From Halichondria panicea (Eukaryota; Porifera; Demospongiae; Suberitida; Halichondriidae), in the NCBI RefSeq assembly GCF_963675165.1, contig NC_087379.1, forward strand, positions 7,532,339 through 7,596,338: a stretch of 64,000 nt of DNA. The letters are read 5' to 3'. Each line of letters starts with the position of its first letter. The first letter of the stretch is position 1. Positions 46,901 to 59,015 of the stretch are shown here, piece by piece. The position numbers were made by a program, and so were the translations under genes. The notes below the pieces were generated by a model, which was given only the letters and a program-made list of their open reading frames with translations, ran no database searches and was not told the origin of the DNA.

Positions 46901-49900
46901 GCAGCTCTTTAACACTGTCTGTGTGACCTTCACTGGCTGCCGCCATGAGTGGAGTCCGCCCATTCTACAAGAGTGAGAGCATACAGTAACTTTTGACAAC
47001 ACATCTGTGTGATAGACCATAAATAGAAAGGGATTGGCAAAGAGCAAAAATGCAACTATCCAATGATGTGCTATGTTATCAACTTCATTAATTTTCAGCT
47101 TCCATTTAGAAATTTAAGCACCCAAAACAATCATATTTTAGTGACTGTACAATATAATTAACAAGAACATTTATGTAGCCCAGTTCATCAACTTAGATAT
47201 AAATAAGCAAGATAAGCGTAAAATTATAGACAAAACACTGATAATAAGGGTTCGAATTGAAAATGCCGGTAATGTCCATATATGTGTATGTAACCTAGCT
47301 ACAAGAGCGAGAGTATAATATTATTGACAACACGTACATCTGTGTGATAGAGGGGATTGGAATTATTTAATAGAGTGGTTGCATTTAACGTCATCCACCA
47401 GTGCACGTACGAAAGTACATAACACTAACTCTAACCTTTCTAGCTTATAGGTGGATCTACTGTGTGATTTTTCTTCTCTGTAGGAAGCTACTTCCCGATA
47501 GTCAGGAGTGCTGATCAAAAGCATGCACATAACAATGGTACATAACAATGGTATAGGCCAAGTAAAGGTGACTTGCCTTGTTATGCCTTTTATAAGCCAT
47601 AAAAATTATTACAGCCACTGCTGGCGCGCGCTAATTTAGGACCTAAAATTGCGTTCAGTCTGAGTCGTAGCTGAGTTGGCGCTGTACTAGGGTACAGTTG
47701 AACGACCAAGACCAGGAAGTTCAATGTAAATGCCGTACATTTATTTAAGTATGCATTATGTATTGAATACATCATTGGTTGAGTTTGTCGGATTGGGTAG
47801 GTATTAAATTTATAGCACGACAGCAAAAATAAACTTTCACAGCTTCAGTTCTACCATAGATTGAAGAGAGAGGGATAGGAAACGGAGTGGTGCACGTGGA
47901 ATGCTTGTCAACAATTATTCAGCATAGAGGTGATTTTAAGGCAATGTCCATGTATAATTATAACTCCTATAGACCATCAGTTTAGTATCAGATACTCACC
48001 TTGTTAGCCAGGTCCACCACTGCTCCTGAGGAGAGTAGCTGTATAACACAGTCAGTGTGCCCTCCCATGGCTGCCTCCATGAGTGGAGTCCACCCATACT
48101 ACAAGAGTGAGAGCATAATAATAACTTTTGACAACACATCTGTGTGATAGATCATAGTTACACTTATTTTTGGAATTTACCATTTGCCCCAAACTGAGTG
48201 TGCAGTGAGCGTAGTTTACAGCGCCTAAATCAACTTTTATAACCTCAAAAATATTATGGTGGCGCTTAAGCGCACAGCTATTCTAGTGTTGAGTGCAATC
48301 TTTCAGTATGCAGTGGACCAACTGTACGGTTTGATTTTTCGTCTCTGTATTTTACAGCAGCTCTACAAATCAAATGCATGTGCATAATAAAAGAAAAGCC
48401 GACTGCCTTGAGCCTGACATCACAAATAATTACGTCTTTTAATTACAGCAACCGTTGGAGGACTTAAATAATGGAATTCAGTCAGAGTTGGTGCTGTAAT
48501 TACAAATAAAGTAAGGATTGGCAATATTTACTATAATAGAGTGGTTGCATCTGACGTCATCCATCCACACACACAAAAGTACATAACACTACTCTGTGTA
48601 GTTAAGGCCTGGGTCAGGCACTGATAAGTTATTCATTACCAACATTTAATGTAGATGATGTAGATTATGTAGTGTTAATGAGTTCATAACCATTATTAAT
48701 GTTATTCATTGCAATTGATGTCACTTGTCAAGAAGAAGTCAAGGTACTTGCTTAGCTAGCTGCTGGAACTATTGTACAGAATCTTTAGCAACAAATGCGG
48801 TGGACTTGCACAAGGTAAGACTAGTTGTTTAGGCCCTCAAAAGATAGAGTAGGTTGTCATGATTATATTTCCAGCGGGGGAAGTCAATATGTGCAAAACT
48901 GCCTTAGCTATACTGGCTTCTTTAGCTCTGACAACCACTCTAGAGGTAGGCTATGCTGTGTATCTCAAGAATACAGTAACTCCTACTCTTCCCCCGCTGG
49001 ATATTAGTACCTAGCAATGATAAGTTCATCTAGCCTTGTTTTTGAAGCTTGATCTTAGCATCTTCATGGCCCCATTTGTAGTTCTTCTTATTAAAAGTGG
49101 CATGACGTCATCACCATTTTTGGGGCTAATTAGCATAATTGAATTAAGCTAATTAGTTTTTTGGAAAAAGAAAACATTGAGCTTCATTTTGGATCATTTT
49201 GATGCAGCATACACTGTATATTGCAAATAATACAGCAGTATGAACATAGTGTTAAATTTTGGTATTTACAGCCAGACCCGGGCCTTAACTACGCAGAGTA
49301 ACTCTAACCTTTCAGCAAGTTAGCTCGTAGTTGAGTGACGGTAGATTAAAATCCACACAAACCAAAATAATAGTCAACCCAATCAATTCCATGGAATGCT
49401 TGTCAACAATTATTCAGCATAGAGGTGATTTTAAGGCAATGTCCATGTATAATTATAACTCCTATAGACCATCAGTTTAGTATCAGATACTCACCTTGTC
49501 AGCCAGGTCCACCACGGCTCCTGAGGAGAGTAGCTGTATAACACAGTCTGTGTGACCTTCACTGGCTGCCAATAAGAGTGGAGTCCGCCCATCCTACAAG
49601 AGTGAGAGCATAATAATAACTTTTGACAACACATCTGTGTGATAGATCATAGTTACACTTATTTTTGGAATTTACCATTTGCCCCAAACTGAGTGTGCAG
49701 TGAGCGTAGTTTACAGCGCCTAAATCAACTTTTATAACCTCAAAAATATTATGGTGGCGCTTAAGCGCACAGCTATTCTAGTGTTGAGTGCAATCTTTCA
49801 GTATCCATGAGGACCAACTGTACGGTTTGATTTTTCGTCTCTGTATTTTACAGCAGCTCTACAAATCAAATGCATGTGCATAATAAAAGAAAAGCCGACT

Positions 49901-52900
49901 GCCTTGAGCCTGACATCACAAATAATTACGTCTTTTAATTACAGCAACCGTTAGAGGACTTAAATAATGGAATTCAGTCAGAGTTGGTGCTGTAATTACA
50001 AATAAAGTAAGGATTGGCAATATTTACTATAATAGAGTGGTTGCATCTGACGTCATCCATCCACACACACAAAAGTACATAACACTAACTCTAACCTTTC
50101 AGCAAGTTAGGTCGTAGTTGAGTGACGGTAGATTAAAATCCACACAAACCAAAATAATAGTCAACCCAATCAATTCCATGGAATGCTTGTCAACAATTAT
50201 TCAGCATAGAGGTGATTTTAAGGCAATGTCCATGTATAATTATAACTCCTATAGACCATCAGTTTAGTATCAGATACTCACCTTGTCAGCCAGGTCCACC
50301 ACGGCTCCTGAGGAGAGTAGCTGTATAACACAGTCTGTGTGACCTTCACTGGCTGCCAATAAGAGTGGAGTCCGCCCATCCTACAAGAGTGAGAGCATAA
50401 TAATAACTTTTGACAACACATCTGTGTGATAGATCATAGTTACACTTATTTTTGGAATTTACCATTTGCCCCAAACTGAGTGTGCAGTGAGCGTAGTTTA
50501 CAGCGCCTAAATCAACTTTTATAACCTCAAAAATATTATGGTGGCGCTTAAGCGCACAGCTATTCTAGTGTTGAGTGCAATCTTTCAGTATCCATGAGGA
50601 CCAACTGTACGGTTTGATTTTTCGTCTCTGTATTTTACAGCAGCTCTACAAATCAAATGCATGTGCATAATAAAAGAAAAGCCGACTGCCTTGAGCCTGA
50701 CATCACAAATAATTACGTCTTTTAATTACAGCAACCGTTGGAGGACTTAAATAATGGAATTCAGTCAGAGTTGGTGCTGTAATTACAAATAAAGTAAGGA
50801 TTGGCAATATTTACTATAATAGAGTGGTTGCATCTGACGTCATCCATCCACACACACAAAAGTACATAACACTAACTCTAACCTTTCAGCAAGTTAGCTC
50901 GTAGTTGAGTGACGGTAGATTAAAATCCACACAAACCAAAATAATAGTCAACCCAATCAATTCCATAGAATGCTTGTCAACAATTATTCAGCATAGAGGT
51001 GATTTTAAGGCAATGTCCATGTATAATTATAACTCCTATAGACCATCAGTTTAGTATCAGATACTCACCTTGTCAGCCAGGTCCACCACGGCTCCTGAGG
51101 AGAGTAGCTGTATAACACAGTCTGTGTGACCTTCACTGGCTGCCAATAAGAGTGGAGTCCGCCCATCCTACAAGAGTGAGAGCATAATAATAACTTTTGA
51201 CAACACATCTGTGTGATAGATCATAGTTACACTTATTTTTGGAATTTACCATTTGCCCCAAACTGAGTGTGCAGTGAGCGTAGTTTACAGCGCCTAAATC
51301 AACTTTTATAACCTCAAAAATATTATGGTGGCGCTTAAGCGCACAGCTATTCTAGTGTTGAGTGCAATCTTTCAGTATGCAGTGGACCAACTGTACGGTT
51401 TGATTTTTCGTCTCTGTATTTTACAGCAGCTCTACAAATCAAATGCATGTGCATAATAAAAGAAAAGCCGACTGCCTTGAGCCTGACATCACAAATAATT
51501 ACGTCTTTTAATTACAGCAACCGTTGGAGGACTTAAATAATGGAATTCAGTCAGAGTTGGTGCTGTAATTACAAATAAAGAGGATTGGCTATTAATAATA
51601 GAGTGGTTGCATCTGACATCATCCACCCACGCACGAAAGTACAAACACTAACTCTACATGTAGCCTTTCAGCAAGCTAGCTCGTAGTTGAGCGATGGCAG
51701 ATTAAAATCCACACACAAACCAAAATAATAGTCCCACCCAATTCAATTCGATGGAATTCTTGTCAACAGTTATTCGATCAGCATAGAAGTGAGTTTAAGG
51801 CAATGTCCATGTATAATTATAATTCCTAAATGATTAATAATGCTGCCTATAGACCATCAGTTTAGTATCAGATACTCACCTTGTTAGCCAGGTCCACCAC
51901 GGCTCCTGAGGAGAGCAGCTCCCTAATACAGTCAGTGTGACCATCCCTGGCTGCCACCATGAGTGGAGTCCACCCATACTACAAGAGTGAGAGCATACAG
52001 TAACTTTTGAGAACACATCTGTGTGATAGACCATAAATAGAAAGGGATTGGCAACTATCCAATGATGTGCTATGTTATCAACTTCATTAATTTTCAGCTT
52101 CCATTTAGAAATTTAAGCACCCAAACAATCATATTTTATAGTGACTGTACAATATAATTAACAAGAACATTATTTTATGCAGCCCAGTTCATCAACTTAG
52201 ATATAAATAAGCAAGATAAGCGTAAAATTATAGACAAAACACTGGTAATAAGGGTTCGAATTGAAAATGCCGGTAATGTCCATATATGTGTATGTAACCT
52301 AGCTACAAGAGTGAGAGTATAATATTATCGACAACACATCTGTGTGATAGAGGGGATTGGAATTATTTAATAGAGTGGTTGCATTTAACGTCATCCACCA
52401 GTGCACGTACGAAAGTACATAACACTAACTCTAACCTTTCTAGCTTATAGGTGGATCTACTGTGTGATTTTTCTTCTCTGTAGGAAGCTGCTTCCCGATA
52501 GTCAGGAGTGCTGATCAAAAGCGTGCACATAAGAATGGTACATAACAATGGTATAGGCCAAGTAAAGGTGACTTGCCTTGTTATGCCTTTTATAAGCCAT
52601 AAAAATTATTACAGCAACTGCTGGCGCTAATTTAGGACCTAAAATTGCGTTCAGTCTGAGTCGTAGCTGAGTTGGCGCTGTACTAGGGTACAGTTGAACG
52701 GCCAAGACCAGGAAGTTCAATGTAAATGACGTACATTTATTTAAGTATGCATTATGTATTGAATACATCATTGGTTGAGTTTGTCGGATTGGGTAGGTAT
52801 TAAATTTATAGCACGACAGCAAAAATAAACTTTCACAGCTTCAGTTCTACATACCCACAAACCAGCTTACCCCATGCACACTGTTGACATCCTCTCCCCT

Positions 52901-52963
52901 CCTGATGGCATCTCGCAAAGCACTCAAGTCACCAGCGATGGCAGCACTGAGTATGTCGGCCAT
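37981..52963 (-). CDS. ANK - death domain - ROC-like GTPase/COR - death domain - death domain protein, copy B
   Basis: Paralogue of the gene at 2,372-16,248 with the same architecture and exon phases. Exons: 52963-52871, 51978-51880, 51167-51069, 50380-50282, 49593-49495, 48098-48000, 46964-46866, 46606-46508, 45839-45741, 45485-45396, 44705-44666, 44323-43991, 43056-39923, 39828-39594, 39503-39382, 39097-38942, 38823-38772, 38300-37981. The sum is 5,367 nt (1,788 aa), in frame throughout. It has eight full ankyrin repeats plus the degenerate one (five plus one in copy A) and a Lys/Ser/Thr insert about 35 residues longer. One extra repeat, exon 45741-45839, diverges from the others (DGDTPLMEAAHYG) and its counterpart is deleted in A. 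The protein ends HCLENT, whereas A ends HCLDNSKLT. Both copies look intact, so neither is an obvious pseudogene. Confidence 0.85.
39923..43056 (-). CDS. Large GTPase/COR exon, copy B
   Basis: 3,134-nt exon, the same domain series as 4966-7994 with scattered substitutions. The acceptor differs slightly (TTTTTTACAG followed by ATATTC), so the first codon becomes His instead of Leu-Asn, with phase kept. The octapeptide insert is about 100 bp longer. All GTPase motifs ([23 protein letters not shown]) are conserved. Confidence 0.88.
41330..42068 (-). repeat. Octapeptide (KSDSTTAS) coding minisatellite inside GTPase exon, copy B
   Basis: Homologous to 6374-7010 but about 100 bp longer, with a different order of variants (KSHSITAD, ISDSTTAS). 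Contraction and expansion kept the frame. Confidence 0.9.
43150..43345. repeat. Local ~115-bp tandem duplication, unit 2 only
   Basis: The block ATTGATATAAATAATGAAAG ... GGTGCTGATGCCTCGGTGG ... ACATAACATAAAGC occurs twice in a row here and once in unit 1 (8092-8185). It lies in the intron before the GTPase exon. Confidence 0.75.
48592..49298. mobile_element. Nonautonomous TA-target DNA transposon, copy B only
   Basis: 707 bp with 28-bp inverted ends (CTCTGTGTAGTTAAGGCC / GGCCTTAACTACGCAGAG). The TA target is duplicated at 48590-48591 and 49299-49300. Empty sites exist in sister cassettes. No transposase ORF is evident. Tc1/mariner-type target use; superfamily uncertain. Confidence 0.8.
48871..49000. 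mobile_element. Nested palindromic insert within the 48592 element
   Basis: 130 bp bounded by CCAGCGGGGGAAG and CTTCCCCCGCTGG. ATATT-like sequence flanks both sides. It may be a second MITE nested in the first or a subterminal palindrome of the host element. Confidence 0.5.
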
Positions 52964-53152
52964 TATTATCAGGTAGCAGATACGCCCCTTTGTTGTTTGT
53001 TTGCCCTCACGAGATAGAGACCACGCCTTTCTACTGCCACCCACAGTAGAAGGGGTGTGGTCTCCATACAATATAGAAGATCAACTGAGAGCTGAGTGTA
53101 GACTGATCGACTAGTACTATAGTAGTTCCATACAAGAAGATTCAAGGAAGCT
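52964..53152. promoter_or_regulatory. Divergent intergenic region, ANK-DD-GTPase copy B / SELENOK copy B
   Basis: 189-bp head-to-head spacer, largely the same sequence as 16249-16444 with small indels. Conservation of this spacing in both units fits a bidirectional promoter (inference). Confidence 0.5.
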
Positions 53153-53523
53153 ATGGTGTATTTATCAGGAGGTAAGTGTGAGTGTGATATTAGCTGACAC
53201 ACACTCCATACTCTACTGTGTGCAGGTAAAGTCCTTGAGAACAGGTCATGGCTGAGTGTGGACGGTATCGTCTTGTTCTGGGCTGTCATTAACTTCTTTG
53301 TCTTGTTGTAAGTTACACACACCCTGATCATGCCAGTGTGTTTCAACCCTCCCCTGCTCTCTAGTGTCTCTTATTCTGTTTTGTTTTGTATTGTGTCCAA
53401 TTTTAGTATTTATTATTCCTACCTTTGTGTGTGCAGTGCTGATCAAGGGAGACGTATTGGTCGTGTTGGTAAGGGTGCTGGTGGTGGTGCTGGACCTCCC
53501 CCCATGGGCGGTGGATGAGGAAG
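53153..53523 (+). CDS. SELENOK: Selenoprotein K-like protein, copy B
   Basis: Exons 53153-53171, 53226-53307 and 53437 to about 53523. It starts MVYLSGGKVLENRS (vertebrate SELENOK starts similarly), has a hydrophobic stretch VLFWAVINFFVLF (single membrane anchor; SELENOK acts at the ER membrane), then a Gly/Pro/Arg-rich tail RRIGRVGKGAGGG...PPPMGGG. The TGA at 53516-53518 is followed by Gly and AG|GT. The GGG-TGA-G context is the SELENOK selenocysteine site. The tail is much shorter than the ~94 aa of vertebrate SELENOK. The end after Sec is uncertain: a donor follows GGAAG and acceptors exist at 53651 and 53761. No SECIS element was found by eye. Confidence 0.72.
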
Positions 53524-54758
53524 GTGTGTGGGTGGTGTGTGTGGGCGGTGGATGAGGAAGGTATTGTGTGGGCGGTGTGTGTGGTGGGTGGGTGGCGTGT
53601 TTTGTGATAGAAAGTTGATACACGTGTTTAATACGATATCCTTTTTTATAGTGTACATTGACCGCACACAAACTTGTACTGTACTGCATGCAAGTACTGT
53701 ATGTTTCAGCAGACCTACATTGTACAACTGTGTGTGTTATCTGATCATGATCTCTCTGCAGAGCACCAGTCCTAACTGGGACAGCCCCAACATGTGGTCA
53801 ACAGACACTGCTCCATTCTACAGTAATGACATCACCTCCGATATGAGCCCCCTACCTATCAGCAGTGGCACCACCGACCCAACCTCACCCTCCGAGGACA
53901 CCACACTCTCAGCCACCACCTATATGACCTCTTTGAGAACCAAAGTATCTGGAGCTTGAGCAACGCTGATAGTTCAACACTTCTTTCCTGGGCCCAACAG
54001 AAATCTGAACCCCCACTAAGCAAGACTGAGTAAAGCCCCCTCTGACCTACTGCAACGATTTAGACTATGAATTTTGGATAACGATTTCAACTTAACCTCA
54101 TTTCAATTGAGTTGTCTGCTATTAGCTCTAGTATCAGCATTTTAGCGAGTGATTATCTAGCCAGCTATCTAGTTTATTATTGTTATCGTGTAGCTACTAG
54201 TAGATCGTTCAGTTGTCATTTTGAGAGCTGTATGTGTTTAGTAGCTAGCTGATGACATTATTGTGTCTTGGCATTATATGAATTAACCTAATTATTAACA
54301 ATTGTGACCTGCTGGGTAATGTATACTTATACATGCATACCGTAATCGTTCTAATTATAGAACCAGTAAAAAATAATTATTTTTCTAAAAACAATGTACG
54401 TACGTGATTTTATATGGTAGTATAATTATAGGCGTTATAAAAGAGGGCGTCCTAACCGAGGCTGGTGCTATAATAGAATGATAACGGTACATACAAGGAA
54501 TGTAGACAGAATATTAATACATGAGGTGATATAAGGTATAAACAATATACACAGCCAACAATCTGTGCATAGCATGGGGATATATAATTATAACCATCAT
54601 AATCATTAAATACGTTACTGATACTGCACATAATTATATACAAATTATATATCAAGACATTCACAAATTATAATACAAGCAAACCGATTCATAAATAACA
54701 GGCACAAAACAAATAATGCTAAAATAACAATAATTATAATTATGATCAAGTGTACAGT

Positions 54759-54836
54759 TCATTGTTCCTTCTCTAGGCAATGTTTAAACACTTTACTAGC
54801 AATTTCATCTCTTCTCATATTTTGGAGTACTTTAAG
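54759..54836 (-). pseudogene. Relic of a terminal death-domain exon, unit 2
   Basis: Counterpart of 18062-18139 carried by the segmental duplication, with one or two substitutions. It shows the relic is older than the duplication of the two units. Confidence 0.65.
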
Positions 54837-54904
54837 GCGAGCGGATTACACACCCTAGCTTGCTATCACCAGGGAACTCACTGTTTCTAGGAGGGCTTAA
54901 TTGT

Positions 54905-57900
54905 ACTAGACACACACACTGGTCTGAAATCAGAATATTTCACAGCACATGCAGAACTATTAATGGAGCTTACTGTTGGTTCTTGAGGTACGCACACACA
55001 CTGGTCTGAAATCAGAGACAGAATATTCTACAGCACATGTAGAACTATTAATGGAGCTTACTGTTGGTTCTTGAGGTACGCACACACACTGGTCTGAAAT
55101 CAAAGAGACAGAATATTCCACAGCACATGTAGAACTATTAATGTAGCTTACTGTTGGTTCTTGAGGTACGCACACACACTGGTCTGAAATCAGAATATTC
55201 CACAGCACATGTAGAACTATATTAATGTAGCTTACTGTTGGTTCTTGAGGTATGCACACACACTGGTCTGAAATCAAAGAGACAGAATATTCTACAGCAC
55301 ATGTAGAACTATTAATGTAGCTTACTGTTGGTTCTTGAGGTACGCACACACACTGGTCTGAAATCAAAGAGACAGAATATTCCACAGCACATGAAGAACT
55401 ATTAATGGAGCTTACTGTTGGTTCTTGAGGTACGCACACACACTGGTCTGAAATAAAAGAGACAGAATATTCCACAGCACATGTAGAACTATTAATGGAG
55501 CTTACTGTTGGTTCTTGAGGTACGCACACACACTGGTCTGAAATCAAAGAGACAGAATATTCTACAGCACATGAAGAACTATTAATGTAGCTTACTGTTG
55601 GTTCTTGAGGTACGCACACACACTGGTCTGAAATCAAAGAGACTGAATATTCTACAGCACATGTAGAACAATTAATGAGGCTTACTGTTGGTTCTTGAGG
55701 TACGCACACACACTGGTCTGAAATAAAAGAGACAGAATATTCCACAGCACATGTAGAACTATTAATGTAGCTTACTGTTGGTTCTTGAGGTACGCACACA
55801 CACTGGTCTGAAATCAAAGAGACAGAATATTCTACAGCACATGTAGAACTATTAATGTAGCTTACTGTTGGTTCTTGAGGTACGCACACACACTGGTCTG
55901 AAATCAAAGAGACAGAATATTCCACAGCACATGAAGAACTATTAATGGAGCTTACTGTTGGTTCTTGAGGTACGCACACACACTGGTCTGAAATAAAAGA
56001 GACAGAATATTCCACAGCACATGTAGAACTATTAATGTAGCTTACTGTTGGTTCTTGAGGTACGCACACACACTGGTCTGAAATCAAAGAGACAGAGTAT
56101 TCCACAGCACATGTAGAACTATTAATGGAGCTTACTGTTGGTTCTTGAGGTATGCACACACCCTAACCCTAACCCTAGAGCCCTGGTCTGAAATTAAAGA
56201 GACAGAATATTCCACAGCGCATGCAGAACTATTAATGTAGCTTACTGTTGGTTCTTGAGGTACGCACACACACTGGTCTGAAATCAAAGAGACAGAATAT
56301 TCCACAGCACATGTAGAACTATTAATGTAGCTTACTGTAGGTTCTTCAGGTACGCACACACACTGGTCTGAAATCAAAGAGACAGAATATTCCACAGCAC
56401 ATGTAGAACTATTAATGGAGCTTACTGTTGGTTCTTGAGGTATGCACACACACTGGTCTGAAATCAAGAGGTTACAAAGTACACAATGGAGCTTACTGTT
56501 GGTTATTGAGGTACGCACACACACAGGGCTGAAATAAAAGAGACAGAGTATTCCACAGCACATGTAGAACTATTAATGTAGCTTACTGTTTGGTTCTTGA
56601 GGTACGCACACACACTGGTCTGAAATCAAGAGGTTACAAAGTACACAATGGAGCTTACTGTTGGTTCTTGAGGTACGCACACACACTGGTCTGAAATCAA
56701 GAGGTTACACAGTACACAATGGAGCTTACTGTTGGTTCTTGAGGTACGCACACACACTGGTCTGAAATCAAGAGGTTACAAAGTACACAATGGAGCTTAC
56801 TGTTGGTTCTTGAGGTACGCACACACACTGGTCTGAAATCAAGAGGTTACACAGTACACAATGGAGCTTACTGTTGGTTCTTGAGGTACGCACACACACT
56901 GGTCTGAAATCAAGAGGTTACACAGTACACAATGGAGCTTACTGTTGGTTCTTGAGGTACGCACACACAGGGCTGAAATCAAGAGGTTACAAAGTACACA
57001 ATGGAGCTTACTGTTGGTTCTTGAGGTACGCACACACACAGGTCTGAAATCAAGAGGTTACAAAGTACACAATGGAGCTTACTGTTGGTTCTTGAGGTAC
57101 GCACACACACTGGTCTGAAATCAAGAGGTTACACAGTACACAATGGAGCTTACTGTTGGTTATTGAGGTACGCACGCACTCAGGTCTGCAATCAAGAGGT
57201 TACAAAGTACACAATGGAGCTTACTGTTGGTTCTTGAGGTACGCACACACACTGGTCTGAAATCAAGAGGTTACAAAGTACACAATGGAGCTTACTGTTG
57301 GTTCTTGAGGTACGCACACACACTGGTCTAAAATCAAGAGGTTACAAAGTACACAATGGAGCTTACTGTTGGTTCTTGAGGTACGCACACACACAGGTCT
57401 GAAATCAAGAGGTTACAAAGTACACAATGGAGCTTACTGATGGTGCTTGAGGTACGCACACACACTGGTCTGAAATCAAGAGGTTACACAGTACACAATG
57501 GAGCTTACTGTTGGTTCTTGAGGTACGCACACACACTGGTCTGAAATCAAGAGGTTACAAAGTACACAATGGAGCTTACTGTTGGTTCTTGAGGTACGCA
57601 CACACACAGGTCTGCAATCAAGAGGTTACAAAGTACACAATGGAGCTTACTGTTGGTTCTTGAGGTACGCACACACACAGGTCTGAAATCAAGAGGTTAC
57701 AAAGTACACAATGGAGCTTACTGTTGGTTCTTGAGGTACGCACACACACTGGTCTGAAATCAAAAGGTTACAAAGTACACAATGGAGCTTACTGTTGGTT
57801 CTTGAGGTACGCACACACACAGGTCTGCAATCAAGAGGTTACAAAGTACACAATGGAGCTTACTGTTGGTTCTTGAGGTACGCACACACACAGGGCTGAA

Positions 57901-59015
57901 ATCAAGAGGTTACAAAGTACACAATGGAGCTTACTGTTGGTTCTTGAGGTACGCACACACACTGGTCTGAAATCAAAAGGTTACACAGTACACAATGGAG
58001 CTTACTGTTGGTTATTGAGGTACGCACGCACTCAGGTCTGCAATCAAGAGGTTACAAAGTACACAATGGAGCCTACTGTTGGTTCTTGAGGTACGCACAC
58101 ACATGCACACAGGGCTGAAATCAAGAGGTTACAAAGTACACAATGGAGCTTACTGTTGGTTCTTGAGGTACGCACACACACGGCTGAAATTAAGAGGTTA
58201 AAAAGTACACAATGGACTTACTGTTGGTTCTTGAGGTACGCACACACACAGGTCTGAAATCAAGAGGTTACAAAGTACACAATGGACTTACTGTTGGTTC
58301 TTGAGGTACGCACACACACAGGGCTGAAATCAAGAGGTTACAAAGTACACAATGGAGCTTACTGTTGGTTCTTGAGGTACGCACACATACAGGTCTGAAA
58401 TCAAGAGGTTACAAAGTACACAATGGAGCTTACTGTTGGTTCTTGAGGTACGCACACACACTGGTCTGAAATCAAGAGGTTACAAAGTACACAATGGAGC
58501 TTACTGTTGGTTCTTGAGGTACGCACACACACAGGGCTGAAATCAAGAGGTTACAAAGTACACAATGGAGCTTACTGTTGGTTCTTGAGGTACGCACACA
58601 CACTGGTCTGAAATCAAGAGGTTACAAAGTACACAATGTAGCTTACTGTTGGTTCTTGAGGTACGCACACACACTGGTCTGAAATCAAGAGGTTACACAG
58701 TACACAATGGAGCTTACTGTTGGTTCTTGAGGTACGCACACACACTGGTCTGAAATCAAGAGGTTACAAAGTACACAATGGAGCTTACTGTTGGTTCTTG
58801 AGGTACGCACACACACTGGTCTGAAATCAAGAGGTTACAAAGTACACAATGGAGCTTACTGTTGGTTCTTGAGGTACGCACACACACAGGGCTGAAATCA
58901 AGAGGTTACAAAGTACACAATGGAGCTTACTGTTGGTTCTTGAGGTACGCACACACACTGGTCTGCAATCAAGAGGTTACAAAGTACACAATGGAGCTTA
59001 CTATTGGTTCTTGAG
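54905..59015. repeat. 90-bp then 71-bp minisatellite field, unit 2
   Basis: Same two-part structure as 18214-21570. The 71-bp part is about 750 bp longer. The telomere-like CCCTAACCCTAACCCTA is at 56161-56177. Confidence 0.9.

Larger units (their letters stand above)
45396..51978 (-). repeat. Tandem ankyrin-exon cassette array, copy B (9 exons)
   Basis: Nine ankyrin exons: 51880-51978, 51069-51167, 50282-50380, 49495-49593, 48000-48098, 46866-46964, 46508-46606, 45741-45839 (99 bp each) and 45396-45485 (90 bp). Three neighbours (49495, 50282, 51069) are almost identical, sit exactly 787 bp apart and carry the variant TPLLLAASEG, which is not found in copy A. Copy A's repeated variant is [10 protein letters not shown]. 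The 1,495-bp gap between 48000 and 49495 is explained by a transposon at 48592-49298. Confidence 0.9.
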
